This document shows, piece after piece, positions 9,156 to 18,158 of a stretch of DNA of 64,000 nucleotides (position 1 is its first letter; every line of letters begins with the position of its first letter). The stretch lies in NCBI RefSeq assembly GCF_025362505.1, contig NZ_JANYGG010000013.1, forward strand, positions 1 through 64,000. The letters run 5' to 3'. Below the pieces are notes generated by a model. That model was not told where the DNA came from. It saw nothing but the letters and a program-made list of their open reading frames with translations, and made no database searches. The translations under genes were made by a program, and so were the position numbers. This DNA is from Sphingomonas sp. Its GTDB lineage: Bacteria > Pseudomonadota > Alphaproteobacteria > Sphingomonadales > Sphingomonadaceae.

Positions 9156-9809
9156 TAATCGCGCCGGAGCGACCGGGCCGCCGTAGAGTGCCGCTTCCGC
9201 CGCCTTGAAGCGCGGGCCGTGGTCCATGTGGAGACGGTGTGCGACTTCATGCGACACGACGAAGCGGCGGACATGCGGCGGCGCGAGGATCAGCCGCCAG
9301 CTGAAGCGGATCGCGCCCGTCGCCGAGCAGCTGCCCCAGCGCGAATCGGCGTCCCCGACCGAGACCGCGCTAACCGTCACGCCGGCTGCTTCGGCGACTG
9401 CCCTGGTTTCAGCCGACAGCGTGTCGCGGGCGCGGCGCCTGAGCCACGCCTCGATCCTGGTCGCGAACGATTCGCGCGGCCCGCCGCAGCTGAGTGCGCC
9501 GGGGGCGTGGACTATCGTGCGGGTCGCGCCTTCGATCCAGCTCAGGAGCACCTCCTCTCCGTCGAGCGGGATCGTCACGCCGGGTTCGAACGGCAGCGGG
9601 TGCGGCTGGCGAGCGAGCTGTGCTTCGACCCACCGCTGCTGCTCGGCCGCCCAGGCGAGCGCGGCGCGGCGCGGGGTGCGCGGCGGGACGGTCAGCATCA
9701 GTCCGCCGCTCTTCTCGTCGAAGCGCAGTTTGAGCCGCCGCGCGCGCGGATGGACCCGCAGCGTGAGCGGCACCCCGGCGACGAAATCCTTAGAGAGGGC
9801 GGTCGACAA
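9105..9809 (-). CDS. YgjP-like (DUF45/M48-like) metallopeptidase
   Basis: VGDADSRWGSCSATGAIRFSWRLILAPPHVRRFVVSHEVAHRLHMDHGPRF; start uncertain (TTG at 9809 proposed). Confidence 0.88.
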   Translation of the reverse strand: MSTALSKDFVAGVPLTLRVHPRARRLKLRFDEKSGGLMLTVPPRTPRRAALAWAAEQQRWVEAQLARQPHPLPFEPGVTIPLDGEEVLLSWIEGATRTIVHAPGALSCGGPRESFATRIEAWLRRRARDTLSAETRAVAEAAGVTVSAVSVGDADSRWGSCSATGAIRFSWRLILAPPHVRRFVVSHEVAHRLHMDHGPRFKAAEAALYGGPVAPARLLLRRLSPVLRRVGRRV

Positions 9810-10227
9810 TATGATGCTCGAGCTCGCCGGCGTCGACTTCGCTGACCGTCCAGCCACGGGTCGACTGGCCCGCCGCGTGGACGCTCTCGCGGTCGCCCGA
9901 GATGAGGTAATGCCATTCGAACAACGGCTGGTCGTCGCCGCGCAGGCGATAGGCGCAGGTCGACGGCAGCCATTCGAGTTCGTCGAGCCGGTCGCGGTGA
10001 AGCACGACGCAGTCGGACACATATTTGCGCCGATGCGTGTAGTCGGTGCATTGCGACGTCTTGCGGTCGAGCAGTTTGCACGCGACGTTGGTCGGGTGAA
10101 GCTCGCCGCTGTCCTCGTCCTCGAGCTTGTGCAGGCAGCAGCGGCCGCACCCGTCGCACAGCGCCTCCCACTGTCCGCGATCGAGTTCGCGCAGGGGTTT
10201 TTCCCAGAACGGCATTGGCTTATTCAT
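9790..10227 (-). CDS. YcgN family cysteine-cluster protein
   Basis: WEALCDGCGRCCLHKLEDEDSGELHPTNVACKLLD...CTDYTHRRKYVSDCV. Confidence 0.93.
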   Translation of the reverse strand: MNKPMPFWEKPLRELDRGQWEALCDGCGRCCLHKLEDEDSGELHPTNVACKLLDRKTSQCTDYTHRRKYVSDCVVLHRDRLDELEWLPSTCAYRLRGDDQPLFEWHYLISGDRESVHAAGQSTRGWTVSEVDAGELEHHIVDRPL

Positions 10228-10229
10228 TT

Positions 10230-10356
10230 AGAGCCTGATCGGTTGAGGTGGAAGCGCTTCGCGCTTCCACCGAGAGCGTGAATCAGGCTCTAATCATATG
10301 CTTAGACCATGATTCACGTTTTAGACTGGTTCAGTCTAAAACGATCATGGTCTAAA
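10230..10356. repeat. two-hairpin palindromic intergenic repeat, copy A (REP-like)
   Basis: AGAGCCTGATC...GTGGAAGCGC-TTC-GCGCTTCCAC...ATCAGGCTCT followed by TTAGACCATGATTCACG-TTTTAGACT-GGTTC-AGTCTAAAA-CGATCATGGTCTAA. Confidence 0.8.
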
Positions 10357-10406
10357 GGCCAGCAATGGGCTGGCACGGCGACGGGTTCAAGGTGAGGCGG
10401 AGAAAT

Positions 10407-11003
10407 ATGCGCGGCAGGACAGGCTTGGCGATCATCGCGCTGGCGCTCGCGTCCGCTCCGGCGGCGGCGCAGTTGGGCGGGGCCAAGGGCGAATCATTCC
10501 TGAGCGCGGTGCGCGACGTCGACGGCAACAAGGCGACCGAGCTGCTCGACGCCAATGGCTCGACCGTGCTGTCCTATCGCGGCGCGAAGGGCGAGACCGC
10601 GCTCAACATCGTCACGCGGCGGCGCGATTCGACCTGGCTCGGCTTTCTCATCAGCCGCGGCGCCGATCCGAATGTCGGCGACGACCGTGGCGAGAACCCG
10701 CTGCTGATCGCGGCGCGGCTTGGGTGGGAAGATGGCGCGACGCTGCTGCTGGGACGCGGAGCGCGGGTCGATTTCACCAATCGCCTCGGCGAGACCGCGC
10801 TGATCGTTGCGGTCCAGCAGCGCCAGACGGGGCTTGCCCGCCAGTTGCTCGAAGCCGGGGCCAATCCCGACAAGAAGGACGCCGCCGCCGGCTTTAGCGC
10901 GCGCGATTATGCCAAGCGCGACAATCGCGCGACCGACCTCGTGCGATTGATGGAGACGGTCAAGCCGACCAAGAAGATCATCGCCGGACCCATCTGGAAG
11001 TAA
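10407..11003 (+). CDS. ankyrin-repeat protein, exported
   Basis: MRGRTGLAIIALALASAPAAAQ signal; repeats GETALNIVTRRRDSTWLGFLISRGADPN..., GENPLLIAARLG..., GETALIVAVQQRQTGLARQLLEAGANPD. Confidence 0.88.
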   Translation: MRGRTGLAIIALALASAPAAAQLGGAKGESFLSAVRDVDGNKATELLDANGSTVLSYRGAKGETALNIVTRRRDSTWLGFLISRGADPNVGDDRGENPLLIAARLGWEDGATLLLGRGARVDFTNRLGETALIVAVQQRQTGLARQLLEAGANPDKKDAAAGFSARDYAKRDNRATDLVRLMETVKPTKKIIAGPIWK

Positions 11004-11024
11004 AGCGACGGGCGCGCTGAGACT

Positions 11025-11510
11025 TTAATTCCAGCCGCCGAACGTCGGGTCGATCTGCGCCGACAGGCGCCGCGCCGCGCGGCGGGCGAAGCGGAGCAGT
11101 TCGGCCTTGCGCCGCGCCGGGGCGAGCGGGCGCAGGACGGGTTCACGCAGCACCGCGGCATCATAACGGTCGGCGACGATCAGCCCCGCTGCCTCGGGCA
11201 GGAAATGCTCGGCCTCGGTCAGCTGCGCCAGCGACTGCGGCACCGCCCAATAGAAATGGTCGCAATAATCGAGGTAATCGCGCCACTTGCCGTCACCGAG
11301 CAGGTCGGCCTTGGCGACCTTAATCTCGACGATCGTCAGCTGGCCCCGGGCGTCGATCGCCATCAGGTCGGCGCGGCGTCCGTTAGGCAGCGGCACTTCG
11401 CAGATCGCGAACAGGTCGCGGCGGCAGAACAGCCGCGTGACGCCGCGAGCCACTTCCCCCGCGATCGGCGGGGCGTCGACGAAACAGTCGGGAATCAAGA
11501 CACTCGCCAT
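11025..11510 (-). CDS. mmcB: MmcB family DNA repair protein
   Basis: PNGRRADLMAIDARGQLTIVEIKVAKADLLGDGKWRDYLDYCDHFYWAVP. Confidence 0.88.
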   Translation of the reverse strand: MASVLIPDCFVDAPPIAGEVARGVTRLFCRRDLFAICEVPLPNGRRADLMAIDARGQLTIVEIKVAKADLLGDGKWRDYLDYCDHFYWAVPQSLAQLTEAEHFLPEAAGLIVADRYDAAVLREPVLRPLAPARRKAELLRFARRAARRLSAQIDPTFGGWN

Positions 11511-11621
11511 CCGCTACGCCTAGAACAAAGCAGGACCGGATGCCAGTGACATCCGGTCCGCCAGGCCCTCTCCCAGAGGGTGTTCTCCGCCGTTGTGGCG
11601 GTTGAAGCCTGTCCGACCGCC

Positions 11622-12296
11622 TCAGCGGTAGAAGATGTGGTTGCCGATCGTCGCGACCCGGGTCGCGTGCCACGCCGGCGAGACGCGGGTGGCGTGGAAG
11701 AACAAGGCACGCGGCGCGGCAGAGTTCTTCAGCCGGGCGTCAACGATCGCGGCGATCGCGACGGCGGTCTTCCACTGGTTGCCCGAGCGCGCGATGCCGG
11801 GCATCGCGTGACCGCGCACGAAGCTGAACTGGCCGCGCTGGAACACCACACCGCAATAGGTCGAGGCGAAGCGGCCGGACTTGGCACGGTTGGCGATGAC
11901 TTCGCCGACGGCAAGCTGGCCGGCGAGCGGTTCGCTCTTCGATTCGAAGTAGATCGCGCCGGCGAGGCATTCCTGATCGCGGCTGGCGGGGGTGGCGCTC
12001 TTCAGGCGCGACACCATTGACGCCAGCGATTCGCCGGGAACCGATTTGATGACATTGATGTCTTGCTGATCGGACCCATCGCTTTGGGGGCCCGCGGTCA
12101 CCACGGGATCAGCTTCGGGAAGCGCCTCGACCGGGACCGGCGTGATAATTCTGGGAAGCTCGTTGGAAGCAAGGAGCGGTTCGGGTGCCATGTTCGTCGA
12201 GGTGACGAGCGAAGCAGGAAGAACCTGCGCCGGGGCGACCGAGGAAGAGGCCAAAGCGGCCAGCACCAGGATGGTGGTGCGAAACGACACGGGCAT
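11622..12296 (-). CDS. SleB-type cell wall hydrolase
   Basis: CLAGAIYFESKSEPLAGQLAVGEVIANRAKSGRFASTYCGVVFQRGQFSFVRGH. Confidence 0.9.
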   Translation of the reverse strand: MPVSFRTTILVLAALASSSVAPAQVLPASLVTSTNMAPEPLLASNELPRIITPVPVEALPEADPVVTAGPQSDGSDQQDINVIKSVPGESLASMVSRLKSATPASRDQECLAGAIYFESKSEPLAGQLAVGEVIANRAKSGRFASTYCGVVFQRGQFSFVRGHAMPGIARSGNQWKTAVAIAAIVDARLKNSAAPRALFFHATRVSPAWHATRVATIGNHIFYR

Positions 12297-12463
12297 TCAA
12301 ACCATTCAAGATGCGGTGATCAGGCGCGAGGAGTGAGGCGTATTCGCCTTCTGTTTCCCTCGGACTTGGTCCCCGTCTGCGTGGCATTCCCAGGCCCGAA
12401 TGGCCGCGCGGAATGCCCCCCGCTCTGTGTGAGCGGCGGCTGTTGACCGTCACGGCGGTGTAA

Positions 12464-12817
12464 TCAACCCGCCGCGCTCGTTTCAGCGATGAATCGTTCC
12501 GCCGACGGGATGTCCAGTTCAATCTGCCACTCGTCGGGGTCGTTGCGGCGGCGTTTTTCGAGGAACGAACTCAGGATCGCCGAATCGGCCGGCGGGGGGC
12601 CGACGCGTATCCATTCATAGCCATTGCTGCCGAGCGACCGCGCCAGGCAAGCAACATGCTGGCCGCGCTCGGCGATCGCGAGGAGCAGCGTGCCGCGCTC
12701 GGCATCTCCGCGATGCAGCACCGTCCCAAAGCCTCCCTCGACCTCGGCGCGGCGAACGAAGGCCGAGGCCTCGAACCCCGCCGCCAGCCGCGGTTGATCA
12801 GGCGGCGTCGCGCTCAT
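12464..12817 (-). CDS. DUF1491 family protein
   Basis: FVRRAEVEGGFGTVLHRGDAERGTLLLAIAERG...DPDEWQIELDIPSAERFIAE. Confidence 0.85.
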   Translation of the reverse strand: MSATPPDQPRLAAGFEASAFVRRAEVEGGFGTVLHRGDAERGTLLLAIAERGQHVACLARSLGSNGYEWIRVGPPPADSAILSSFLEKRRRNDPDEWQIELDIPSAERFIAETSAAG

Positions 12818-13271
12818 CCGCCCCCATCAGCACCGCTGCGAAGGCATCGCGGCTCCGCGCCCCGCGCAGCTTCTCGATCGTCGCGGCATTGCGTACCACC
12901 CGGCTGATCGCGGCGAGCGCCTTGAGGTGGTCGGCCCCCGCATCCGGCGGCGACAACATCAGGAAGACGATATCGACCGGCGCTCCGTCGACCGCCTTGA
13001 AATCGATCGGGTCCGATAGGCGGACGACCATCGCATAAACGGTTTTCAGGCCCGCGACCTTGCCGTGCGGGATCGCGACTCCGTTGCCGAAACCTGTCGA
13101 TCCGAGCCGTTCGCGCTCAGCGATGCACGACTGTACGGCGTCGGGATCGAGCCCCATCCGCTGAGCCGCGTACAGGCCAAGCTGGTTGAGCAGGGCGCGC
13201 TTGGTCTTGGCCGAAACGCCGGTGCGGATCGAGTCGAAATCGAGCAATTCGGATAGCAGCATTGAAGGCAC
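12798..13271 (-). CDS. ptsN: PTS IIA-like nitrogen regulatory protein PtsN
   Basis: LLNQLGLYAAQRMGLD...ERERLGSTGFGNGVAIPHGK...DIVFLMLSPPDAGADHLKALAAISR. Confidence 0.93.
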   Translation of the reverse strand: MPSMLLSELLDFDSIRTGVSAKTKRALLNQLGLYAAQRMGLDPDAVQSCIAERERLGSTGFGNGVAIPHGKVAGLKTVYAMVVRLSDPIDFKAVDGAPVDIVFLMLSPPDAGADHLKALAAISRVVRNAATIEKLRGARSRDAFAAVLMGADERDAA

Positions 13272-13313
13272 TCACCCTTGACGACAGGCCCGTCGCCTTC
13301 CCCCGAAGCGCCA

Positions 13314-13420
13314 AAGCCTGATCGTTCGCGCTTTTGCCGGACACGTAAATCAGGCTCTGATCATATATTTAGACGACGATTCACGTCTTGGATTATATCC
13401 AATCCAAAACGATCATGGTC
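13314..13420. repeat. two-hairpin palindromic intergenic repeat, copy B
   Basis: AGCCTGATCG...AATCAGGCTCTGATCATAT then GATTCACGTC-TTGGATT-ATATCC-AATCCAA-AACGATCATGGTC; same layout as copy A. Confidence 0.7.
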
Positions 13421-13449
13421 CGCGCCGATAGGCCCAAGCACCATGAATG

Positions 13450-14031
13450 TCAGGCCCCGCCGGGTTCAACCCAGCCGATCGTGCCGTCGTCCCGCCGATA
13501 GATCATGTTGAAGTCGCCGGTTTTGGCATTCTTGAACATCAGCGCGTTGGTGTTGCGCAGGTCGAGCATCATCGCCGCGTCGCCGACGCTCGCCTCGGGG
13601 ATGTCGACCCGCGTTTCGGCGATGATCGCTGGGCTGCCGGGAAGGGGCGCTTCGTCGTCCTTGGGCGCCGCGAACACGGTGTAGCCGGCGTTCGACGGGA
13701 TCTCGATCGCGGTGCCCGTCTCCGCGCCATTGCCGCGCCGCTCGCGCAGCCGCTTCACATAGCGCCGCAACTGCTTCTCGATCTTGTCGGCCGCGCCCTC
13801 GAACGCGATATGCGCATTATTGGCGCGGTTCGACGCCTTCAGCACGACCCCTTGCGCGACCGGCGAAACGATGTCGCAGGTGAAATCGTCATACGGCCCG
13901 CGTCCGAAAGTGACGTTGGCCCCAACCGCGCGCGAGAAATATTTGTCGGTGATCGCGCCCAGCCGATCGCTGACATGCGTGCGAAGTGCTTCACCGGTAT
14001 CGACCTGGTGACCCGAAACCCTGATGTCCAA
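13450..14031 (-). CDS. hpf: long-form ribosome hibernation promoting factor HPF
   Basis: (TTG)DIRVSGHQVDTGEALRTHVSDRLGAITDKYF...NALMFKNAKTGDFNMIYRRDDGTIGWVEP; TTG start preceded by AGGAGA. Confidence 0.92.
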   Translation of the reverse strand: MDIRVSGHQVDTGEALRTHVSDRLGAITDKYFSRAVGANVTFGRGPYDDFTCDIVSPVAQGVVLKASNRANNAHIAFEGAADKIEKQLRRYVKRLRERRGNGAETGTAIEIPSNAGYTVFAAPKDDEAPLPGSPAIIAETRVDIPEASVGDAAMMLDLRNTNALMFKNAKTGDFNMIYRRDDGTIGWVEPGGA

Positions 14032-14078
14032 TCTTGTTCTCCTGTCGCGAATGTCGACGGCGCGATTTCCGTTCAAAC

Positions 14079-14774
14079 TCAGACCGCCGGCAGGAAACGC
14101 TCCCACAGCGGCTGCTTGAGCCGAGCAATGAACGCACGATGGCGGGCAATTTCTTCGTCGCTCGCAAAATGAGGCCGCGCTTCCCGGACGGGCCGGTCGA
14201 TTGGCGCGGTCGCCGTTGCCTGTTCAACCGCGGCAACCTCGGCGACCAGCCCCAGACCGATCTGGCGCCCGCCGGTCAGCTCGATATAGACCTGGGCCAG
14301 CAATTGCGCGTCGAGCAGCGCGCCATGCTTGACCCGCTGGCTGCGATCGACCCCGAACCGGCTGCACAGCGCGTCGAGGCTGTGCTTCGCCCCCGGGTGC
14401 CGACTGCGCGCCATGACCAGCGTGCACACCATCCGGCTGAGGCTGATCGGGTCGCGCCCGCACAACGCGAGCTCGCGGTTGAGGAAGCCGAAATCGAACC
14501 CGGCGTTGTGCGCGACCAGCGGCGCGTCGCCGAGGAACTCGACCAGTTCGTCCGCCTTGTCGCGGAACAGCGGCTTGTCGCTGAGGAATATGTCCGACAG
14601 CCCGTGGACCGCCTCGGCCTCGCTCGGCATCGATCGTTCGGGGTGGAAATAGGCGTGGTATTCGCGCCCGGTTTCGACCCGGTTGATCATCTCGATACAA
14701 CCGATTTCAACGATGCGGTCGCCCCCGGCCGGATTGACCCCGGTCGTTTCGGTATCGAAAATAATCTCGCGCAT
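14079..14774 (-). CDS. dnaQ: DNA polymerase III epsilon subunit
   Basis: MREIIFDTETTGVNPAGGDRIVEIGCIEMINRV...LVAHNAGFDFGFLNREL. Confidence 0.95.
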   Translation of the reverse strand: MREIIFDTETTGVNPAGGDRIVEIGCIEMINRVETGREYHAYFHPERSMPSEAEAVHGLSDIFLSDKPLFRDKADELVEFLGDAPLVAHNAGFDFGFLNRELALCGRDPISLSRMVCTLVMARSRHPGAKHSLDALCSRFGVDRSQRVKHGALLDAQLLAQVYIELTGGRQIGLGLVAEVAAVEQATATAPIDRPVREARPHFASDEEIARHRAFIARLKQPLWERFLPAV

Positions 14775-14781
14775 GGCCTGC

Positions 14782-15378
14782 TTATCGACCCGTTGGCAGC
14801 CCGAGACAAGCGAGGATCCGCGTGACATCGGCGCGGGTTTGATCGAGGCTGCCGCCGGTATCGATGACGAAGTCGGCGCGCGCGCGCTTGGCCTCATCGG
14901 GCAGCTGGCGGGCGATGATGCCGTCGAATTTGGCGCGCGTCATGCCCGACCGGGCAAGCACCCGGTCGCGCTGGAGCTCGGAGCGCGCGGACACGACGAT
15001 CACCTTGTCGAACGCCATCTCGCCGCTGGTCTCGAACAGCAGCGGAATGTCGAACAATAGCGCCGGGGCATCGCAATGCGCCTCGACGAACTCCGCGCGT
15101 GCCCGCTGCACCGCGGGGTGGACGATCACTTCCAGCGCGGCGAGTTCGTCGCGATCGCCCAGCACCCGGGCGCCAAGCAGGTCTCGGTCGACCGAACCGT
15201 TGACCACCGTCCCGGGGAAGCGCGCCGCGATCGCCGCGACCAGCGCCCCGCCGTTCGACTGCAGCCGCCGCACCTCGGCATCGGCATCGAACAGCGCGAT
15301 CCCCGCCTCGACGAACATCGCCGCGACGGTCGACTTGCCCATCCCGATCGACCCGGTCAGCGCGATCTTGAGCGTCAT
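14782..15378 (-). CDS. coaE: dephospho-CoA kinase
   Basis: MTLKIALTGSIGMGKSTVAAMFVEAGIALFDADAEVRRL. Confidence 0.96.
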   Translation of the reverse strand: MTLKIALTGSIGMGKSTVAAMFVEAGIALFDADAEVRRLQSNGGALVAAIAARFPGTVVNGSVDRDLLGARVLGDRDELAALEVIVHPAVQRARAEFVEAHCDAPALLFDIPLLFETSGEMAFDKVIVVSARSELQRDRVLARSGMTRAKFDGIIARQLPDEAKRARADFVIDTGGSLDQTRADVTRILACLGLPTGR

Positions 15379-16193
15379 GCGACGAGCCTTTCGCGCAGCT
15401 CGGCGTCATGCTGGCGAGGGGCCTGCACACCGAAGAATTTCTCGAACGCCACCGCCGCCTGGCCAACCAACATCTGCAATCCGTCGATCGTTGCCAGGCC
15501 GCGTTGCCGGGCGGCGGCGAGCAGCGGCGTTTCCAGTGGCGAATAGACGATGTCGTAGACGATCGCATCAGGTCCGAGACTGTCGAGCGACACCGGCAAG
15601 TCGGGCTGGCCGGCCATCCCGAGCGAGGTGGTGTTGACCAGGAGTGCGGGGTCTATCAACGGGTCGCCGATCGCGCCGGGGCGGATCTCGAGCGGCGCTC
15701 CGATCGACAGCGCAAAGTCGGCGGCACGTTGTTGGCTGCGGCCCAATACTGTCAGATTGAATTCCGCTTCGAGCAGAGCAATCGCGATCGATCGCGCCGC
15801 GCCGCCGGTGCCCATCAGGCAGGCCGTTCGCCGGCGATCATCGTCGAACCGCCCTTCAAAAGGTTCGAGGAATCCCGCCCCGTCGCTATTGTAACCGGCC
15901 AGCACATCGCCTTCCCGGACCACCGTATTGATCGCGCTGATCTTTGCCGCCGACCGATCGATCCGGTCGATCTCGCCCCCGACGAGCCCCTTGAGCGGCA
16001 TCGTCACGTTGCAGCCCAGCCAATCGGCATCGGCACGCACCTGCGTGAAATAATCCGCGGCGGCCAGTGCCGACACCCGGCGCGAGCGATACTCGGCATC
16101 GATGCCCAGCTTCCCGAGCCAGAAATTGTGGATCAGCGGGGACTTCGACTGCGCGATCGGATCACCGATCACTTCGGCATACGGCCGCGTCAT
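15375..16193 (-). CDS. aroE: shikimate dehydrogenase
   Basis: MTRPYAEVIGDPIAQSKSPLIHNFWLGKLGIDAEY...GCNVTMPLKG...MGTGGAARSIAIAL. Confidence 0.96.
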   Translation of the reverse strand: MTRPYAEVIGDPIAQSKSPLIHNFWLGKLGIDAEYRSRRVSALAAADYFTQVRADADWLGCNVTMPLKGLVGGEIDRIDRSAAKISAINTVVREGDVLAGYNSDGAGFLEPFEGRFDDDRRRTACLMGTGGAARSIAIALLEAEFNLTVLGRSQQRAADFALSIGAPLEIRPGAIGDPLIDPALLVNTTSLGMAGQPDLPVSLDSLGPDAIVYDIVYSPLETPLLAAARQRGLATIDGLQMLVGQAAVAFEKFFGVQAPRQHDAELRERLVA

Positions 16194-16774
16194 GACGTCA
16201 TTTCGCCGCGCTCCCGAAGCGCTCCCAGCAACGGCAGCAACGGCAAGCCGAGCACCGTGAAATGGCTCCCGTCGACCGCCTCGAACAGCGTCGCACCGCG
16301 TCCTTCCATGCGAAACACCCCCACGCAGCCCGCGACTTCGGGCCACTCCGCCACCAGATAGCGGTCAATAAACGCTTCCGACAGGTCGCGCACTGTGAGG
16401 ATCGACCGTTCGGCGTGAGACCAGTCGATTTCGCCACCGCGGGCCAATGCTACCGCGCTCACCAAAGACAGCGATTTGCCCGAGAAGAACCGCAGATGCT
16501 CGGCGGCCTCGCTCCGGTCGCGCGGCTTGTCGAACCGGCGCCCGGCACATTCGGCGATCGAATCGCTGCCGATCACCCACGCTGCGGGCGCCCGTTCGCT
16601 CACCTCGACCGCCTTCGCTTGCGCCAGCCGTGCGGCAAGCGCCTCGGTCGATCCATCGAAGCCGATTTTCAGCGCCTCCTCGTCGACGGCAGGCCGCTCG
16701 GCCGCGAATTCGAGCCCGACCCCGTCGAGCAGCGACCGGCGGATTATGCTCCCCGACGCGAGGATGACCGTCAT
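16190..16774 (-). CDS. maf: Maf family nucleotide pyrophosphatase
   Basis: MTVILASGSIIRRSLLDGVGLEF...WVIGSDSIAECAGRRFDKP. Confidence 0.93.
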   Translation of the reverse strand: MTVILASGSIIRRSLLDGVGLEFAAERPAVDEEALKIGFDGSTEALAARLAQAKAVEVSERAPAAWVIGSDSIAECAGRRFDKPRDRSEAAEHLRFFSGKSLSLVSAVALARGGEIDWSHAERSILTVRDLSEAFIDRYLVAEWPEVAGCVGVFRMEGRGATLFEAVDGSHFTVLGLPLLPLLGALRERGEMTS

Positions 16775-17087
16775 CGCCTTAATCGCCGGATGGACAGACC
16801 TGTGGAAAAACTCATGATGTTCCGTAGCCCGACAGCGGGGACGGTCCAATGGGCCAACCGCGTCCCGAACCGCTCATTCACCATTCCCATGCTCATCCAC
16901 AACCCGTGTTGGCCATGCGGGACGCTGTGAATCATGGGGAGGACGCGATGCGACTCGCCCATTCGCGGCGAGTCGCGTCTCCACCCTGCCTGTTGGCAAA
17001 TGCGGGACGCCCCACTAAACCCCGCGACCCAGCGACCATCTACACCTTCATCTCTATCTTTAAGAATCTATAAGAATAGGAAGATAA
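16775..17087. other. putative chromosomal replication origin (oriC) in the maf/hemE intergenic region
   Basis: Alphaproteobacterial origin synteny (dnaQ-coaE-aroE-maf | hemE-rho); near-consensus DnaA boxes TGTGGAAAA (16801-16809) and TCATCCACA (16893-16901); four GANTC sites (16929, 16952, 16970, 17064); 10-bp inverted repeat 16950-16976; about 20-bp direct repeats 16907-16925/16991-17010; AT-rich tract about 17040-17087; genes diverge from it. Confidence 0.6.
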
Positions 17088-18158
17088 GTGGCGTCCTCGC
17101 CTGAACTCTCCTCACTCGTTGCCGCGGCGCCCGCCGACAAGCCGCTGCTTGCCGTCCTGCGCGGCGAACGGCGCGACCCACCGCCGTTGTGGATGATGCG
17201 CCAGGCCGGCCGCTACCTCCCCGAATATCGCGCGCTCCGGGCGACCAGAGATGGCTTCCTCGGGCTGGCCTATGATCCCGAAGCCGCCGCCGAGGTCACC
17301 CTCCAGCCGCTGCGCCGCTTTGCGTTCGACGGGGCAATCCTGTTCTCCGACATCCTCATCGTGCCCCATGCGATCGGCCAGCATCTCGAGTTCGTCGCCG
17401 GCGAAGGCCCGCGACTTTCCCCTCCGCTTGCCAATGCTTCGCTGGACGACCTCCAGCCGGTGCTGGAGCGCCTCGATCCAATCTACGGCACCGTGCGCAG
17501 GGTGAAGGCTGCTTTGTCGCCTCAGACGACATTTCTGGGGTTTGCGGGAAGCCCGTGGACCGTCGCCACCTACATGGTCGCGGGCCAAGGCAGCCGTGAA
17601 CAATCCGAGGCCCGCCGGTTTGCCTATGCCGACCCGGTCCGCTTCCAGGCGATCATCGAACGGATCGAGGAGGTCACGCTGACCTATCTCTCGGGCCAGA
17701 TCGAAGCGGGCGTCGATGCGCTCCAGCTGTTCGACAGCTGGTCGGGCAGCCTTGCGCCGGCCGAGTTCGAACGCTGGGTCATCGCTCCGACCGCGCGGCT
17801 CGTTTCCGCGCTCAAGCAGCGCTACCCGCACATCCCGATCATCGGCTTCCCCAAGGGCGCCGGTGGCAAGCTTGCCGCTTACGCGCGGCTGACCGGAGTC
17901 GACGCGATTGGCCTCGACGAGACGGTCGACCCGGTATGGGCCAACGCCGAATTGCCCGCGGGGCTGCCGATCCAGGGTAATCTCGACCCGCTCGCGCTCA
18001 TCGCCGGCGGAGAGATGCTGCGCAACGCGGTCGAGCGTATCCTCGATGCTTTTGCCGGCCGTCCGCACGTCTTCAACCTCGGACACGGCATCCAGCAGGA
18101 CACGCCGATTGATCATGTCGACCAGCTCGTCGCGCTGGTGAAGGGGACGCCTCGATGA
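17088..18158 (+). CDS. hemE: uroporphyrinogen decarboxylase (GTG start)
   Basis: LAVLRGERRDPPPLWMMRQAGRYLPEYRALRA...DGAILFSDILIVPHAIG. Confidence 0.97.
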   Translation: MASSPELSSLVAAAPADKPLLAVLRGERRDPPPLWMMRQAGRYLPEYRALRATRDGFLGLAYDPEAAAEVTLQPLRRFAFDGAILFSDILIVPHAIGQHLEFVAGEGPRLSPPLANASLDDLQPVLERLDPIYGTVRRVKAALSPQTTFLGFAGSPWTVATYMVAGQGSREQSEARRFAYADPVRFQAIIERIEEVTLTYLSGQIEAGVDALQLFDSWSGSLAPAEFERWVIAPTARLVSALKQRYPHIPIIGFPKGAGGKLAAYARLTGVDAIGLDETVDPVWANAELPAGLPIQGNLDPLALIAGGEMLRNAVERILDAFAGRPHVFNLGHGIQQDTPIDHVDQLVALVKGTPR

